Positions 6,695 through 13,848 of a DNA stretch of 23,097 nt are shown here, one piece after another (the stretch's first letter is position 1; each line of letters starts with the position of its first letter). The stretch is from a virus, in IMG/VR virus record IMGVR_UViG_3300036851_000455, positions 1-23,097 of that record; one strand, written 5' to 3'. A program made the position numbers and the translations under genes. The notes beneath the pieces are model-generated. The model was not told the origin of the DNA and searched no databases. It saw only the letters and a list, made by a program, of their open reading frames with translations.

Positions 6695-8551
6695 TCAGCC
6701 CTTCACCACCGGGTTGCCCGGTGTGGTATGCAGGCGGATGCCGATGACCTTGGGCGCGGGCCCGGTGGACGCGGAGGTTTCGATGCGGATCACCACGTAC
6801 CGGGCTTCGAAGTTCACGATGTCGGCTTCACGGTAGGTCAGCCGACCGTTCTCCTGCATGTCGCTGATGGTCCACGTCGCGGGGGTGAGCGCCACACCAT
6901 TGCGGTCGTAACCGGTGAGGGTGATGGTGACCGTAGCGACGGTGCTGTCAGATGCGGCGATGGCTTTGAGCTCGATGCCAGCGAAGTTGACCAGCGTCCG
7001 TCGGGTCTCCACGAGGGGCTGGGACTGCCAGCTGTACGACGATGCCGGGACGGTCCGATCGAAGCGATACCACGGGACGGCACCGCCGGAAGGGATCTTG
7101 TAGGGAAAGGCGTACAGCTTCCCGGTGTAAGGGGCCACATCGTAATGCGACCACCCGATGGAGGAGTAGTTCGCGGGGTCATCGAGGCGCCACCACCCGC
7201 CGCCTTGGGTGTCGAACAAGAAGTTATTGGGGACGAACACCTTGCCGTCCCAGTACGCGAGGCGACCAAGGTAACCCTGCAAGGGCTCATTGGTCGGGGT
7301 CGCGCGGTACTCCCAGAACATCGAGTCCATCTGGGGGGAAAGGTGCTTGGATTCGGTGCCCCCGTTCCAGACGTACACCCCGCGGCGCGTGAGATAGACG
7401 AACCCGATAGGGCACACCACGCCTTTGGAGATGACACCGTAGGTGGGCTCGAGCATGGGGAGGCGCACGATGGTGGGGTTGGCGATGTCGCCCCGGATCA
7501 TCCATCCGCCCCCGATCGACCGGATACCGATGAGCTCCGAGGCGTTGAGCGACGCCATGGCGCCGATGCCCGCAGTGGCGAACTCTTCGGCAAAGACCGC
7601 GCCGATGCTGAACGTCCCAGTCGGATCACGCACCGGGGTGTAGGTCACCACCTCGTAAGGCCCCGGGGCTGGGTTGAGTCCACACAGGACCGCCCGCCCT
7701 TGATGTAAAGCGAACACCTGGGGGCCATAGGTCAACAGGCCAGTGCCGGGACCCACGTTGATGGACGGGGTTTGGGGCACATTGACCCGCGTAGCTCCGT
7801 AGTTCGCGCCGGGATAGCTGACCTGCACATCAGTGTCGAACGTCGTGAGCGCGGCATCACTACCCCCGATCACCCCGGAGGAGAGTTGCGCGAACCACGC
7901 GCCGTAGAACGCCCGACCCTGGGGGCCTGCACTAAACCCACCTCCCACCGAGCCGGGATCGTAGAACGCCCGTTCCGTCCACCCCGGCGGGATAGGCCGT
8001 GGAGTCACAACCAACCCCACGGCGTTCTCCCGCATGAAGAAGAAATCCTTCGCCGCGGCACCCGAGTATTCGAAGAACACCCGACCGATCGCGTAGGCGC
8101 GATACCCGTTGACCGTGCCGTTGCCGCCCGTATCGTAGGCGAACCCGAACATGACGTTGACCACATCAGGGTTGGTGGCATAAGCACGCGCGAGATCAGA
8201 GTTGGAGGAGCTATACGGACCGTCGATCCCCGCATCGAGAATGTACATCGCCAACTGGTTCGTGGGATAGAACGTGGGCGAGGTGAGAGTGCCAGGAGGA
8301 GTGACGGTGTACTGGGAAGCCACCCCCACCGGAAGAGGGATGAGCGCCCCCGTGCGATCGGCGACGCACCGGTAGGTGTTGGCCTTCGAAGCCGCCACCG
8401 CGCCGCCGCCGGCTTCCGTTGCCGCTGCGGGAACAGGGAGTGAATGATCGGCCGCGACATCGGAGTACTCGTCATCCACGATCCCCGGACGGAAATCGGT
8501 GAGATCAATGTACGCGTAGCCTTCGGGGTTCCAGTCCTCCACCACAGTCAC
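6695..8551 (-). CDS. Tail nozzle / tail hub protein (candidate)
   Basis: This 618-aa protein starts with GTG at 8551, overlapping the previous stop as GTGA. The N-terminus (YIDLTDFRPGIVDDEY) resembles the 'D-x-x-x-F-x-x-G-I' opening of podovirus nozzle/hub proteins. The body is almost entirely beta, with repeated blade-like segments containing Trp/Tyr and Gly (GVYVWNGGTESKHLSP, YLGRLAYWDGKVFVPNNFLF, GKLYAFPYKIPSGGAVPWYR), consistent with a beta-propeller. The C-terminal 110 residues look like a separate beta-sandwich (ELKAIAASDSTVATVTITL ... RYVVIRIETSASTG). The size and fold fit T7 gp12-like or P22 gp10-like proteins that close the tail and contact the adaptor. It could alternatively be another tail-hub component. 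Confidence 0.85.
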   Translation of the reverse strand: MTVVEDWNPEGYAYIDLTDFRPGIVDDEYSDVAADHSLPVPAAATEAGGGAVAASKANTYRCVADRTGALIPLPVGVASQYTVTPPGTLTSPTFYPTNQLAMYILDAGIDGPYSSSNSDLARAYATNPDVVNVMFGFAYDTGGNGTVNGYRAYAIGRVFFEYSGAAAKDFFFMRENAVGLVVTPRPIPPGWTERAFYDPGSVGGGFSAGPQGRAFYGAWFAQLSSGVIGGSDAALTTFDTDVQVSYPGANYGATRVNVPQTPSINVGPGTGLLTYGPQVFALHQGRAVLCGLNPAPGPYEVVTYTPVRDPTGTFSIGAVFAEEFATAGIGAMASLNASELIGIRSIGGGWMIRGDIANPTIVRLPMLEPTYGVISKGVVCPIGFVYLTRRGVYVWNGGTESKHLSPQMDSMFWEYRATPTNEPLQGYLGRLAYWDGKVFVPNNFLFDTQGGGWWRLDDPANYSSIGWSHYDVAPYTGKLYAFPYKIPSGGAVPWYRFDRTVPASSYSWQSQPLVETRRTLVNFAGIELKAIAASDSTVATVTITLTGYDRNGVALTPATWTISDMQENGRLTYREADIVNFEARYVVIRIETSASTGPAPKVIGIRLHTTPGNPVVKG

Positions 8552-8850
8552 TTGGCACTCCCTGTCTCGAATTGCTGGAGCGCCGCCAGTCCTGCTTGCA
8601 CCTCGAGCGCCGCGAGTCGTTCCCGCGCGAGGTGAGCTTGGACTTCACCGCGCTGGCGGATCACTTCACGGCGCTGCAGGGAAGACGCCGCGCGGGCGTC
8701 GTTTTCTTTACCGGAGGACGATGTGGCCTGGGAGTAGAGGTAGCCGTTCAGCCACGCGACTTCAGCGTCGATCTCCACGGTTGCGCAGTCGCGGATCGCG
8801 GCCACGAGCTCGGCGGTGACCGCGCGGTGAGCCTCGAGGGGAGACATCAT
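8548..8850 (-). CDS. Small helical protein of unknown function
   Basis: This 100-aa, nearly all-helical protein is rich in Ala, Arg, Glu and Gln (VIRQRGEVQAHLARERLAAL). It starts at the first of two adjacent ATGs (8850), overlapping the previous stop as ATGA, and ends overlapping the next start as GTGA, so it is translationally coupled on both sides. It contains no Cys cluster, membrane segment or catalytic motif. Its place between a beta-rich virion protein and the nozzle candidate suggests a small tail component or assembly factor. I do not recognise the family. Confidence 0.85.
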   Translation of the reverse strand: MMSPLEAHRAVTAELVAAIRDCATVEIDAEVAWLNGYLYSQATSSSGKENDARAASSLQRREVIRQRGEVQAHLARERLAALEVQAGLAALQQFETGSAK

Positions 8851-9632
8851 GCTGCCGCGAACGCGGCTTGGATCGCGACGGTATCGGTGGCCACAGCCAT
8901 CGTCCAGTTGATGGTCTGATTGCCGGCTGCAGTGACTTCCTTGTATTGCCCCCCGACTTCGATGCTCGTTGTCGACGTACCCGAATCCGATTTGACCATG
9001 CGGTTACCCGCCCATGATCCGTTGGTTGTATCGGAGTCGTAGGTGGGGTCGGCGTTCGATTCCATCGCCATCATGCCCACCGTGAGTTCACCGGCTGCCG
9101 TCATGGCCACTGCCGGTGATACCGAAAGGCTGGTTGCTGAACCGATGCCGTAGGACTCCCCGACCGGCTCTGTCGTCGTCCACCCCGAGAACGCCTCCAC
9201 ATACGCGGCCTTCATCGCTACCGCGTCCGACAACGTGACAGTGATGGTGTCGCCGACCTCCAGAGCGGTGGTGGGGCTGCATTTGAACATGGCCCCTGCT
9301 ACCCCGGTACCCGCGGCAATGGGACGGACCCCTTGGCCGACAAGAGTCCACGTGTTGGCGCGAGAATCAGCGCACGTGAACGTCGGTGTGGTGCTCGAGG
9401 CGTTGTCCACCCCGATACGCAAGATGAGCAGCACCCCAATGGGCACTGCAACATCGACGGTGAGCGCGATGGTGGTGTCCGATACGCTGTCGATGGCCTG
9501 GGCGATGAGCGCACCGACAGCGGGGGGACCTGCTGGTGGGGAGGATCCAGATGCCGAGATGCACTTACGGATCAGACCAAGAGTTCCACATCTCCGTTCG
9601 ATGCGCGTTCCTCGCTTGATACTGCCCGACAT
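8847..9632 (-). CDS. Beta-rich virion protein (fibre or decoration type)
   Basis: This 261-aa protein starts at ATG 9632 after GGGGGAT. A short basic N-terminus (SIKRGTRIERRCGTLGLIRK) and a Ser/Pro/Gly linker lead into a domain of about 210 residues with alternating beta strands. It contains SRANTWTLVGQG, a GVAGAMFKC strand and GDTITVTLSDAVAMKAAYVE. This is the pattern of extracellular-type beta-sandwich domains carried by many phage virion proteins ('xxNxW' followed by a 'GDTITVTxS' strand). The end is Ala-rich (VATDTVAIQAAFAAA). It may bind host surface sugars or decorate the tail; no enzyme signature is seen. Confidence 0.82.
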   Translation of the reverse strand: MSGSIKRGTRIERRCGTLGLIRKCISASGSSPPAGPPAVGALIAQAIDSVSDTTIALTVDVAVPIGVLLILRIGVDNASSTTPTFTCADSRANTWTLVGQGVRPIAAGTGVAGAMFKCSPTTALEVGDTITVTLSDAVAMKAAYVEAFSGWTTTEPVGESYGIGSATSLSVSPAVAMTAAGELTVGMMAMESNADPTYDSDTTNGSWAGNRMVKSDSGTSTTSIEVGGQYKEVTAAGNQTINWTMAVATDTVAIQAAFAAA

Positions 9633-9635
9633 CGG

Positions 9636-9812
9636 CTAATCCCCCGTAGGAGGGGCAGCCAACGCGGCAGCGAGCTCCCGATGCGCGGTGGTGATGATCC
9701 GGGCTTCTTCCTCGATCGAATCGGCGGTGACTTCGAACCGGGCCATGGCAAGCAGCCGCCCGAAGAGCTCAAGGGTTTCCGATGAGAACGTCTTGTCGGT
9801 CATACCGGTCAT
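9636..9812 (-). CDS. 58-aa helical protein coupled to the fibre gene
   Basis: ATG at 9812 overlaps the stop of the fibre gene as ATGA; a second in-frame ATG follows at 9803. The product starts MTGMTDKTFSSETLELFGRL and is two helices with a conserved-looking pattern of Leu, Phe and Glu (ARIITTAHRELAAALAA at the end). Small proteins of this shape directly after tail-fibre genes are often assembly helpers or trimerisation factors. That role is inferred from position only. It is too short for most gene callers, but start and stop spacing on both sides fit the operon. Confidence 0.7.
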   Translation of the reverse strand: MTGMTDKTFSSETLELFGRLLAMARFEVTADSIEEEARIITTAHRELAAALAAPPTGD

Positions 9813-10924
9813 GCCGCGATCGCTCCTATGGTCCGCATCCTGGCCAGCAACGCGTTCAACTGGGTGATGGCAGTGGCGGCATCGGTGGCATCCGCGACCG
9901 CTGTCGGTTGAACAACAGGGGTGGCGTTCCAGAGCGCGAGTTTCTGCGCGGTCGACGTGCCGATCTTCGTGCCGGTGGAGGTGCCGAGCGCGAGGTTGAC
10001 CGAATCCTGGAGAGCGAGAGACCGGTGGAACCGCACAAGGGTGATCTGTGACGCGGTGACACCGAACGCGAGCTCGTTGGACGAGTTGACGGTAATGGCG
10101 TCGAGATCGCCGGAGTTCGCCGCGTTGCGCCACTTGAGCGACACCGCATTGGGGACACGCATCGCCGCGCCGGAGATCGTCGCGCCTTGCAGATCAACGC
10201 CGTAGGTGTGGGTGCCTTGGACCAGGAAGGAAGTCGTGGACGAAGAGTCATCACGGATCGACTGGTCGACCACGGCGTTCTGCACGAACCCCAGCCCGAC
10301 ACCCCATTGCGTGGTGCCCGAGCGGCCAACCTGGATTCCCGCACCGTGCTTCGGATTGGCCGACGCGTGAGAAGAACACGCCACCCATAGGCCCGCGGTG
10401 TTCGACAGGCCGTTGGTGTTGTAGTCCGAATCGGTCGCGACGTTGGAAGCCTGCTGGTTGTTCGATCGAAGTTCGACACCGAGGATCGTCGCATCGGTGT
10501 CTTTGAGACCTTCGAAGTACGCCCCGGTGCCTCGGCGGGTCGCGGAACCTGTGGACTTGCCGACAGCGTTGATCGCGACGGCATCCCAGTTCCCCGATCC
10601 CGATGCCTTAGCGAAGACAAACAAGCCGCACGCCTGCATCTTGTCGCCGGCTACACCCGAACCCTGTGACGACGAGAGCAGCACCAGCGCGGCGTTCTTC
10701 TCGTTGGCGAGGTTCGTGCCGCCGCCGGCCGTGCCGTCGATGTCCTCAGTGCGGGAGATCCGGAGGTTCGGGCCGACCGTGGTGACCGGCGACGCCGCGG
10801 ATCCGAGGGAGAGCTCGAGGTTCACGCCCGACGGCGCGCTCCCCGAGTAGTACGGTTGCGCGATGCCGGTGCTCGGCGTGATGCCGGCGCCGCCACTTCC
10901 GCCGCCCACTGAGCGGATCACCAC
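9809..10924 (-). CDS. Tail fibre-like protein with conserved C-terminal phage motif
   Basis: I place the start at GTG 10924, 1 nt after the stop of the upstream gene (another GTG follows at 10921), giving 371 aa. A longer frame back to 10969 would overlap the upstream gene by 44 nt. The N-terminus has a Gly-rich hinge (VGGGSGGAGITPSTG). The body is beta-rich and Asn/Ser/Thr-rich, typical of fibres. Residues about 314-340 read GTSTGTKIGTSTAQKLALWN followed by ATPVVQP. This is a variant of the 'G-T-x-x-G-x-K-I-G-x-x-x-x-Q-K-L-x-F-x-x-x-x-P-x-x-Q' ending common in phage and prophage fibre-like proteins. A short helix completes the chain. It probably forms trimers that contact the host surface. 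Confidence 0.87.
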   Translation of the reverse strand: MVIRSVGGGSGGAGITPSTGIAQPYYSGSAPSGVNLELSLGSAASPVTTVGPNLRISRTEDIDGTAGGGTNLANEKNAALVLLSSSQGSGVAGDKMQACGLFVFAKASGSGNWDAVAINAVGKSTGSATRRGTGAYFEGLKDTDATILGVELRSNNQQASNVATDSDYNTNGLSNTAGLWVACSSHASANPKHGAGIQVGRSGTTQWGVGLGFVQNAVVDQSIRDDSSSTTSFLVQGTHTYGVDLQGATISGAAMRVPNAVSLKWRNAANSGDLDAITVNSSNELAFGVTASQITLVRFHRSLALQDSVNLALGTSTGTKIGTSTAQKLALWNATPVVQPTAVADATDAATAITQLNALLARMRTIGAIAA

Positions 10925-10925
10925 C

Positions 10926-11204
10926 TCAGTTGACGCCTTCCACGGTGTACTTGTTGCCGTTCCCCACAACCTTCACGATCGTGGTCCCCGCCCCGAGCGC
11001 CGGCATCGCCGCGACGACCGTGGCCCCCGGGAGCACCACACCGTTCTCGTCGGCCTCAGAAACCGGGACAGCGCCGTCGAGCCGGAAATACAGCGCCGTG
11101 GTGGCATCGTGGTTGGTGATCGACACCGCCGGCCACGCCTGCGCGAGGGTCACCGTGTCCGCGGTCGTGCCCGAGAGGGTGTTGGTTTCTGCCCGTACAG
11201 CCAT
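10926..11204 (-). CDS. Small beta-sandwich virion-associated protein
   Basis: This 92-aa protein starts at ATG 11204 behind AGGAGGGG. It is made of short beta strands (TVTLAQAWPAVSITNHD, ALYFRLDGAVPV, TIVKVVGNGNKYTVEGVN) with a 'SITNHDATTALYFRLDG' block. Similar small proteins of the form 'v-x-N-x-x-x-x-x-x-x-Y-x-R-x-D-G' often sit just before fibre genes in phages and may be adaptor or base domains. It lies 1 nt from the fibre gene. The specific role is unknown. Confidence 0.85.
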   Translation of the reverse strand: MAVRAETNTLSGTTADTVTLAQAWPAVSITNHDATTALYFRLDGAVPVSEADENGVVLPGATVVAAMPALGAGTTIVKVVGNGNKYTVEGVN

Positions 11205-11225
11205 CGATCAAGCCCCTCCTGGGAA

Positions 11226-12158
11226 TCAGATGCGCGCGGTGCGCGGCGTGTCTTCGGTCGCAGTCGCGAGGGACTCAGCAGTGGGTAGGGTCCACTCGGG
11301 ACCCTGGGTGCGGATCCCCGCAGCACGCTTCTCCGTGTCGGTCATCGGCCCCGGGGCGTCGGCGACCGGCGTCTTGTAGCGAGAGGCTTGGGTGTCGGGG
11401 GAATTCGGCGCCGGGATCACCGTGCCGTTGGCGAGCACCAGAGAACCATCGGGCTGATAGCCCGGTTCCACCGGGGAGCCGTCGATGAGCAACGGGGCGT
11501 CGCCTTGGAGGCTCGGTGCCGGAGGCTGCTGCGGTTGGCCGGTGACGACGGGGGCCTGGCCGATCGGCGCGTTGGCAGCCTGCGTGGGGTTCGGTGCCGG
11601 AGCGACCGACGGAGCCGGCGGGGTCATGGTGGTGTTCGCTGCCGTGAGACGCGTAAGCTCGGCGAGCATGGCCTGCATCTGCCGTTCCTGCTCCGCGAGA
11701 CGACCTTGGAGTAGCGCGATGGCCTGATCTTGCGGGGGGAGGATCTCGGCGGTGAGACCCGCGGTGCCGTCAGGGTCATCGAGCAACATGAAGATGCGTT
11801 CGTTGGTCGTGATGTCGTACACCTCGAGCCGCGGGAGCACCGGGAGTGGATGCTTGTGAAACGGATCGTGCTTCTCATCGAAGAGGATCCCGGCATTCGC
11901 GTGGTCCCACGCTTCGCGGTTGTCGTACACCCCATAGAAGGCGCGCAGCTGGTCGAGCCGTTCGGTGCGGAGACGCGAGTCGGTGATGTCGGGCTTGCCG
12001 AGGAACTGGCACGCCATCTCCCACGTCACCATCGTCTCGGAACGGACATCGGGTGGTGCCGGAATGTAGACGTACTGGTCGGGAGCGATCTTGCCCCGAA
12101 AGGTCTGCGTGCCGGTGTTGCGGATCCGCACGATGTCCTGCGTCGATGATGGTGCCAC
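11226..12158 (-). CDS. Virion protein with coiled coil and proline-rich linker
   Basis: This 310-aa protein starts at GTG 12158 with GGAAAGG upstream. Residues 1-160 form a compact mixed domain (FRGKIAPDQYVYIPAPP, GVYDNREAWDHANAGILF, PRLEVYDITTNERIFMLLDD). Residues about 168-200 form a coiled coil (IALLQGRLAEQERQMQAMLA). A Pro/Ala/Gln-rich disordered linker follows, then a short beta stretch (DGSPVEPGYQPDGSLVLANG) and a charged tail. It lies between the decoration protein and the fibre block, suggesting a minor capsid, head-completion or fibre-anchoring protein. I do not recognise a named family. Confidence 0.83.
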   Translation of the reverse strand: MAPSSTQDIVRIRNTGTQTFRGKIAPDQYVYIPAPPDVRSETMVTWEMACQFLGKPDITDSRLRTERLDQLRAFYGVYDNREAWDHANAGILFDEKHDPFHKHPLPVLPRLEVYDITTNERIFMLLDDPDGTAGLTAEILPPQDQAIALLQGRLAEQERQMQAMLAELTRLTAANTTMTPPAPSVAPAPNPTQAANAPIGQAPVVTGQPQQPPAPSLQGDAPLLIDGSPVEPGYQPDGSLVLANGTVIPAPNSPDTQASRYKTPVADAPGPMTDTEKRAAGIRTQGPEWTLPTAESLATATEDTPRTARI

Positions 12159-12190
12159 GTGACTGCCTTTCCATTAGGCCAGGTGCCAGA

Positions 12191-12221
12191 GCGGGCCACC
12201 CCCGATGGAGGGATGGCCCGC
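12191..12221 (-). terminator. Strong hairpin after the decoration gene, possible terminator/attenuator
   Basis: GCGGGCCA at 12191-12198 pairs with TGGCCCGC at 12214-12221 (8 bp), and inner C/G runs can extend the stem. It lies in the 98-nt gap between the 167-aa gene and the 310-aa gene. No clear U-run follows on the minus strand, so it may slow or protect the transcript rather than end it fully. Confidence 0.5.
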
Positions 12222-12256
12222 GTCCTGCACGTGGCGTGTGCTCCTGGGCCTGGGGA

Positions 12257-12760
12257 TCAGACCTGGTTGACGAACAGCGGGGCGTAGTTCGCGGAACCGA
12301 GGAAGCTCGTGAGCTTCGCGTCCATGAACGTGCCGAGAAACGCGCCCAAGATGTCGGTCGCCGCGCCGGCCGCAGCCACCGAGTTGACCGAACCGGCGGT
12401 GGTGCCGCCGATCTGCGCGCGGGTGCCGAGCGCCGCGGCCGCGGTGGGGGTGCCTTCAACCAGCGCCGGGGTCATGCCATAGTCCACGACCTCGATCATG
12501 TCGCCCGCGGCTGCCGACGCGGTGCGAGCGATGCCGGCGAAGATGCCAGGGGAGGAACCGGTCGCGGCCTTACCAACACGGAGCGGCACGGTGGTGGTGG
12601 ACTCCACCCAGATGCAGACCTGGCCGACCGAGATCGCCTCGTTGGCCTGCCACCGGAACGACCGGTACGGGTAGCCAAGGAAGAAACCATCCTTGTTGAC
12701 CCACTGCGTGAAGTCCGATGACGCATCGGCAAGTGCGCCGAGAGGGTTGTAGAGCTCCAT
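12257..12760 (-). CDS. Capsid decoration/stabilisation-type protein (candidate)
   Basis: This 167-aa protein starts at ATG 12760 behind AAGGAG. It begins MELYNPLGALADASSDFTQW, then a beta-rich middle (GQVCIWVESTTTVPLRVGKA, GDMIEVVDYGMTPALVEGTP), and ends in Ala/Gly-rich strands (AATDILGAFLGTFMDAKLTS). Small beta proteins of 110-170 aa encoded directly after the major capsid gene are usually decoration proteins that bind the mature shell. Context supports this; the fold is not confirmed. It is set apart from both neighbours by hairpins, so its level may be controlled separately. Confidence 0.82.
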   Translation of the reverse strand: MELYNPLGALADASSDFTQWVNKDGFFLGYPYRSFRWQANEAISVGQVCIWVESTTTVPLRVGKAATGSSPGIFAGIARTASAAAGDMIEVVDYGMTPALVEGTPTAAAALGTRAQIGGTTAGSVNSVAAAGAATDILGAFLGTFMDAKLTSFLGSANYAPLFVNQV

Positions 12761-12819
12761 GATTCTCCTTGGGTTGTCAGCCGGGGATCGTGCCCGGAAC
12801 CGTGACTTTCACCCCCAAA

Positions 12820-12841
12820 GGCCACCCCCGAAGAGGTGGCC
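12820..12841 (-). terminator. Hairpin after the major capsid gene, possible terminator/attenuator
   Basis: GGCCACC at 12820-12826 pairs with GGTGGCC at 12835-12841 around an 8-nt loop that reads TCTTCGGG on the minus strand. Only three T residues follow (TTTGGGGG), so termination may be partial. That would suit high capsid expression with reduced read-through. Confidence 0.5.
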
Positions 12842-12863
12842 ATGGGCCGGACTAGGCCGGTAT

Positions 12864-12879
12864 TCGGGGCGTCCCCCGA
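12864..12879 (-). terminator. Second hairpin in the capsid-decoration gap
   Basis: TCGGGG (12864-12869) and CCCCGA (12874-12879) form a perfect 6-bp stem with a 4-nt loop, 10 nt after the capsid stop. Together with the stem at 12820-12841 and a weaker GGCC-based fold at 12845-12858 it gives a run of hairpins. The cluster may stabilise the capsid mRNA 3' end or attenuate transcription. Confidence 0.35.
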
Positions 12880-12888
12880 GTGCTGGTA

Positions 12889-13836
12889 TCAGGACGTGAT
12901 CGCCGTGAACTTCCCCTGCAGACGGGGGGCTTCCACGATGATGTTGCCCATGAAGTGGATGTGACTGACGAACGCGTTCTGGTTCGTCGGCTTGGCGAAG
13001 TCCTCCACGATGAAGTCGCCGAGGGGGTTCACGATCAGGTCGATGAACTCCTCGTTGAACATGAAGATGGAGTTCGCATCGGGCACGTGGTCATCGATGA
13101 GCCACGGCACGTTGTTGAACAGCTGGTTGGTGAACCCAGCCGACGCGAGGATCTCGTCGTGTCCCGACGGGCCGATCTGCACGACACGATCGGCCTCGTT
13201 CAACGCCCAGAACAGGTTGTAGGGCGTCTTTTGGGAGGCGATGAGCGTGGGGTGGTTCCCGCCGAGGGTCAGGTTCGTGAACATGGTGTTCAGCGCCGTC
13301 ATGGACAGCGCGGTGGTGGAACCGTCTTCCTGCGATGCCCACCCGGTGTAGGTGGCGCGCGCCAAGCCGGCGTAGGTGCCGGTCGAGTCGATCGCGAGTC
13401 GGAACCCGTCGGGCTGCAGCGGATCGGTGCCGAGGGACCAGATGCCCGAGGCGAGCAGTTCCGCCATGCGCATCTCGGCCAGCTTGGTCTGGACCTGCAG
13501 GAGGTTCGCGACCGCCTCGGGGGAGTTGGCCTTGGCCAGGTCACGCGTCGAGATGGTGATGGGGACCGAGCACTGCTTCCAGTCCCACACCGGGTTCTTG
13601 ATCACGTCGAACGGCGTGGTGTCGAGCAAGCCGTAACCCGAGTACCAGCCACCGGCGGTGGGCTGGGACAAGATGCCCGGCTGCTCGATCTGGGTACCGC
13701 CCTGGACGACCACCTTGTTGCCGGCGAGCAAGCGGTACATGACACCGTTGCGGCCGAACGTGTGGTCCACGATCTTGGGGATGGTGTACTGGCGCGAGAG
13801 GGACGTCAGGGTGTCCGCGCCGATGGCCGTGACCAT
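12889..13836 (-). CDS. Major capsid protein
   Basis: This 315-aa protein starts at ATG 13836 behind a perfect AAGGAG. It has the layout of HK97-fold coat proteins of short-tailed and related phages: N-terminal MVTAIGADTLTSLSRQYTIP, a beta segment (KVVVQGGTQIEQPGI), and a central helix-rich part (SPEAVANLLQVQTKLAEMRM). A strand-loop region with NHPTLIASQKTPYNLFWAL follows, and the C-terminus contains NSIFMFNEEFIDLIVNPLGD and IHFMGNIIVEAPRLQGKFTA. It lies directly after a scaffold-like gene and before a decoration-type gene, the normal order. Length and order are typical; the assignment is strong from context and sequence character but was not checked by search. Confidence 0.92.
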   Translation of the reverse strand: MVTAIGADTLTSLSRQYTIPKIVDHTFGRNGVMYRLLAGNKVVVQGGTQIEQPGILSQPTAGGWYSGYGLLDTTPFDVIKNPVWDWKQCSVPITISTRDLAKANSPEAVANLLQVQTKLAEMRMAELLASGIWSLGTDPLQPDGFRLAIDSTGTYAGLARATYTGWASQEDGSTTALSMTALNTMFTNLTLGGNHPTLIASQKTPYNLFWALNEADRVVQIGPSGHDEILASAGFTNQLFNNVPWLIDDHVPDANSIFMFNEEFIDLIVNPLGDFIVEDFAKPTNQNAFVSHIHFMGNIIVEAPRLQGKFTAITS

Positions 13837-13848
13837 AGATATCGCTCC

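Noticed and set aside
7958-8137. Two more TACGAT hexamers (7958-7963, 8132-8137)
   Set aside because: Both are Tyr-Asp codons inside the 618-aa gene with no start codon at the right spacing.
10925-10969. Longer start for the fibre gene
   Set aside because: It would overlap the upstream gene by 44 nt, whereas GTG 10924 lies 1 nt after its stop, in line with the spacing seen elsewhere in the operon.
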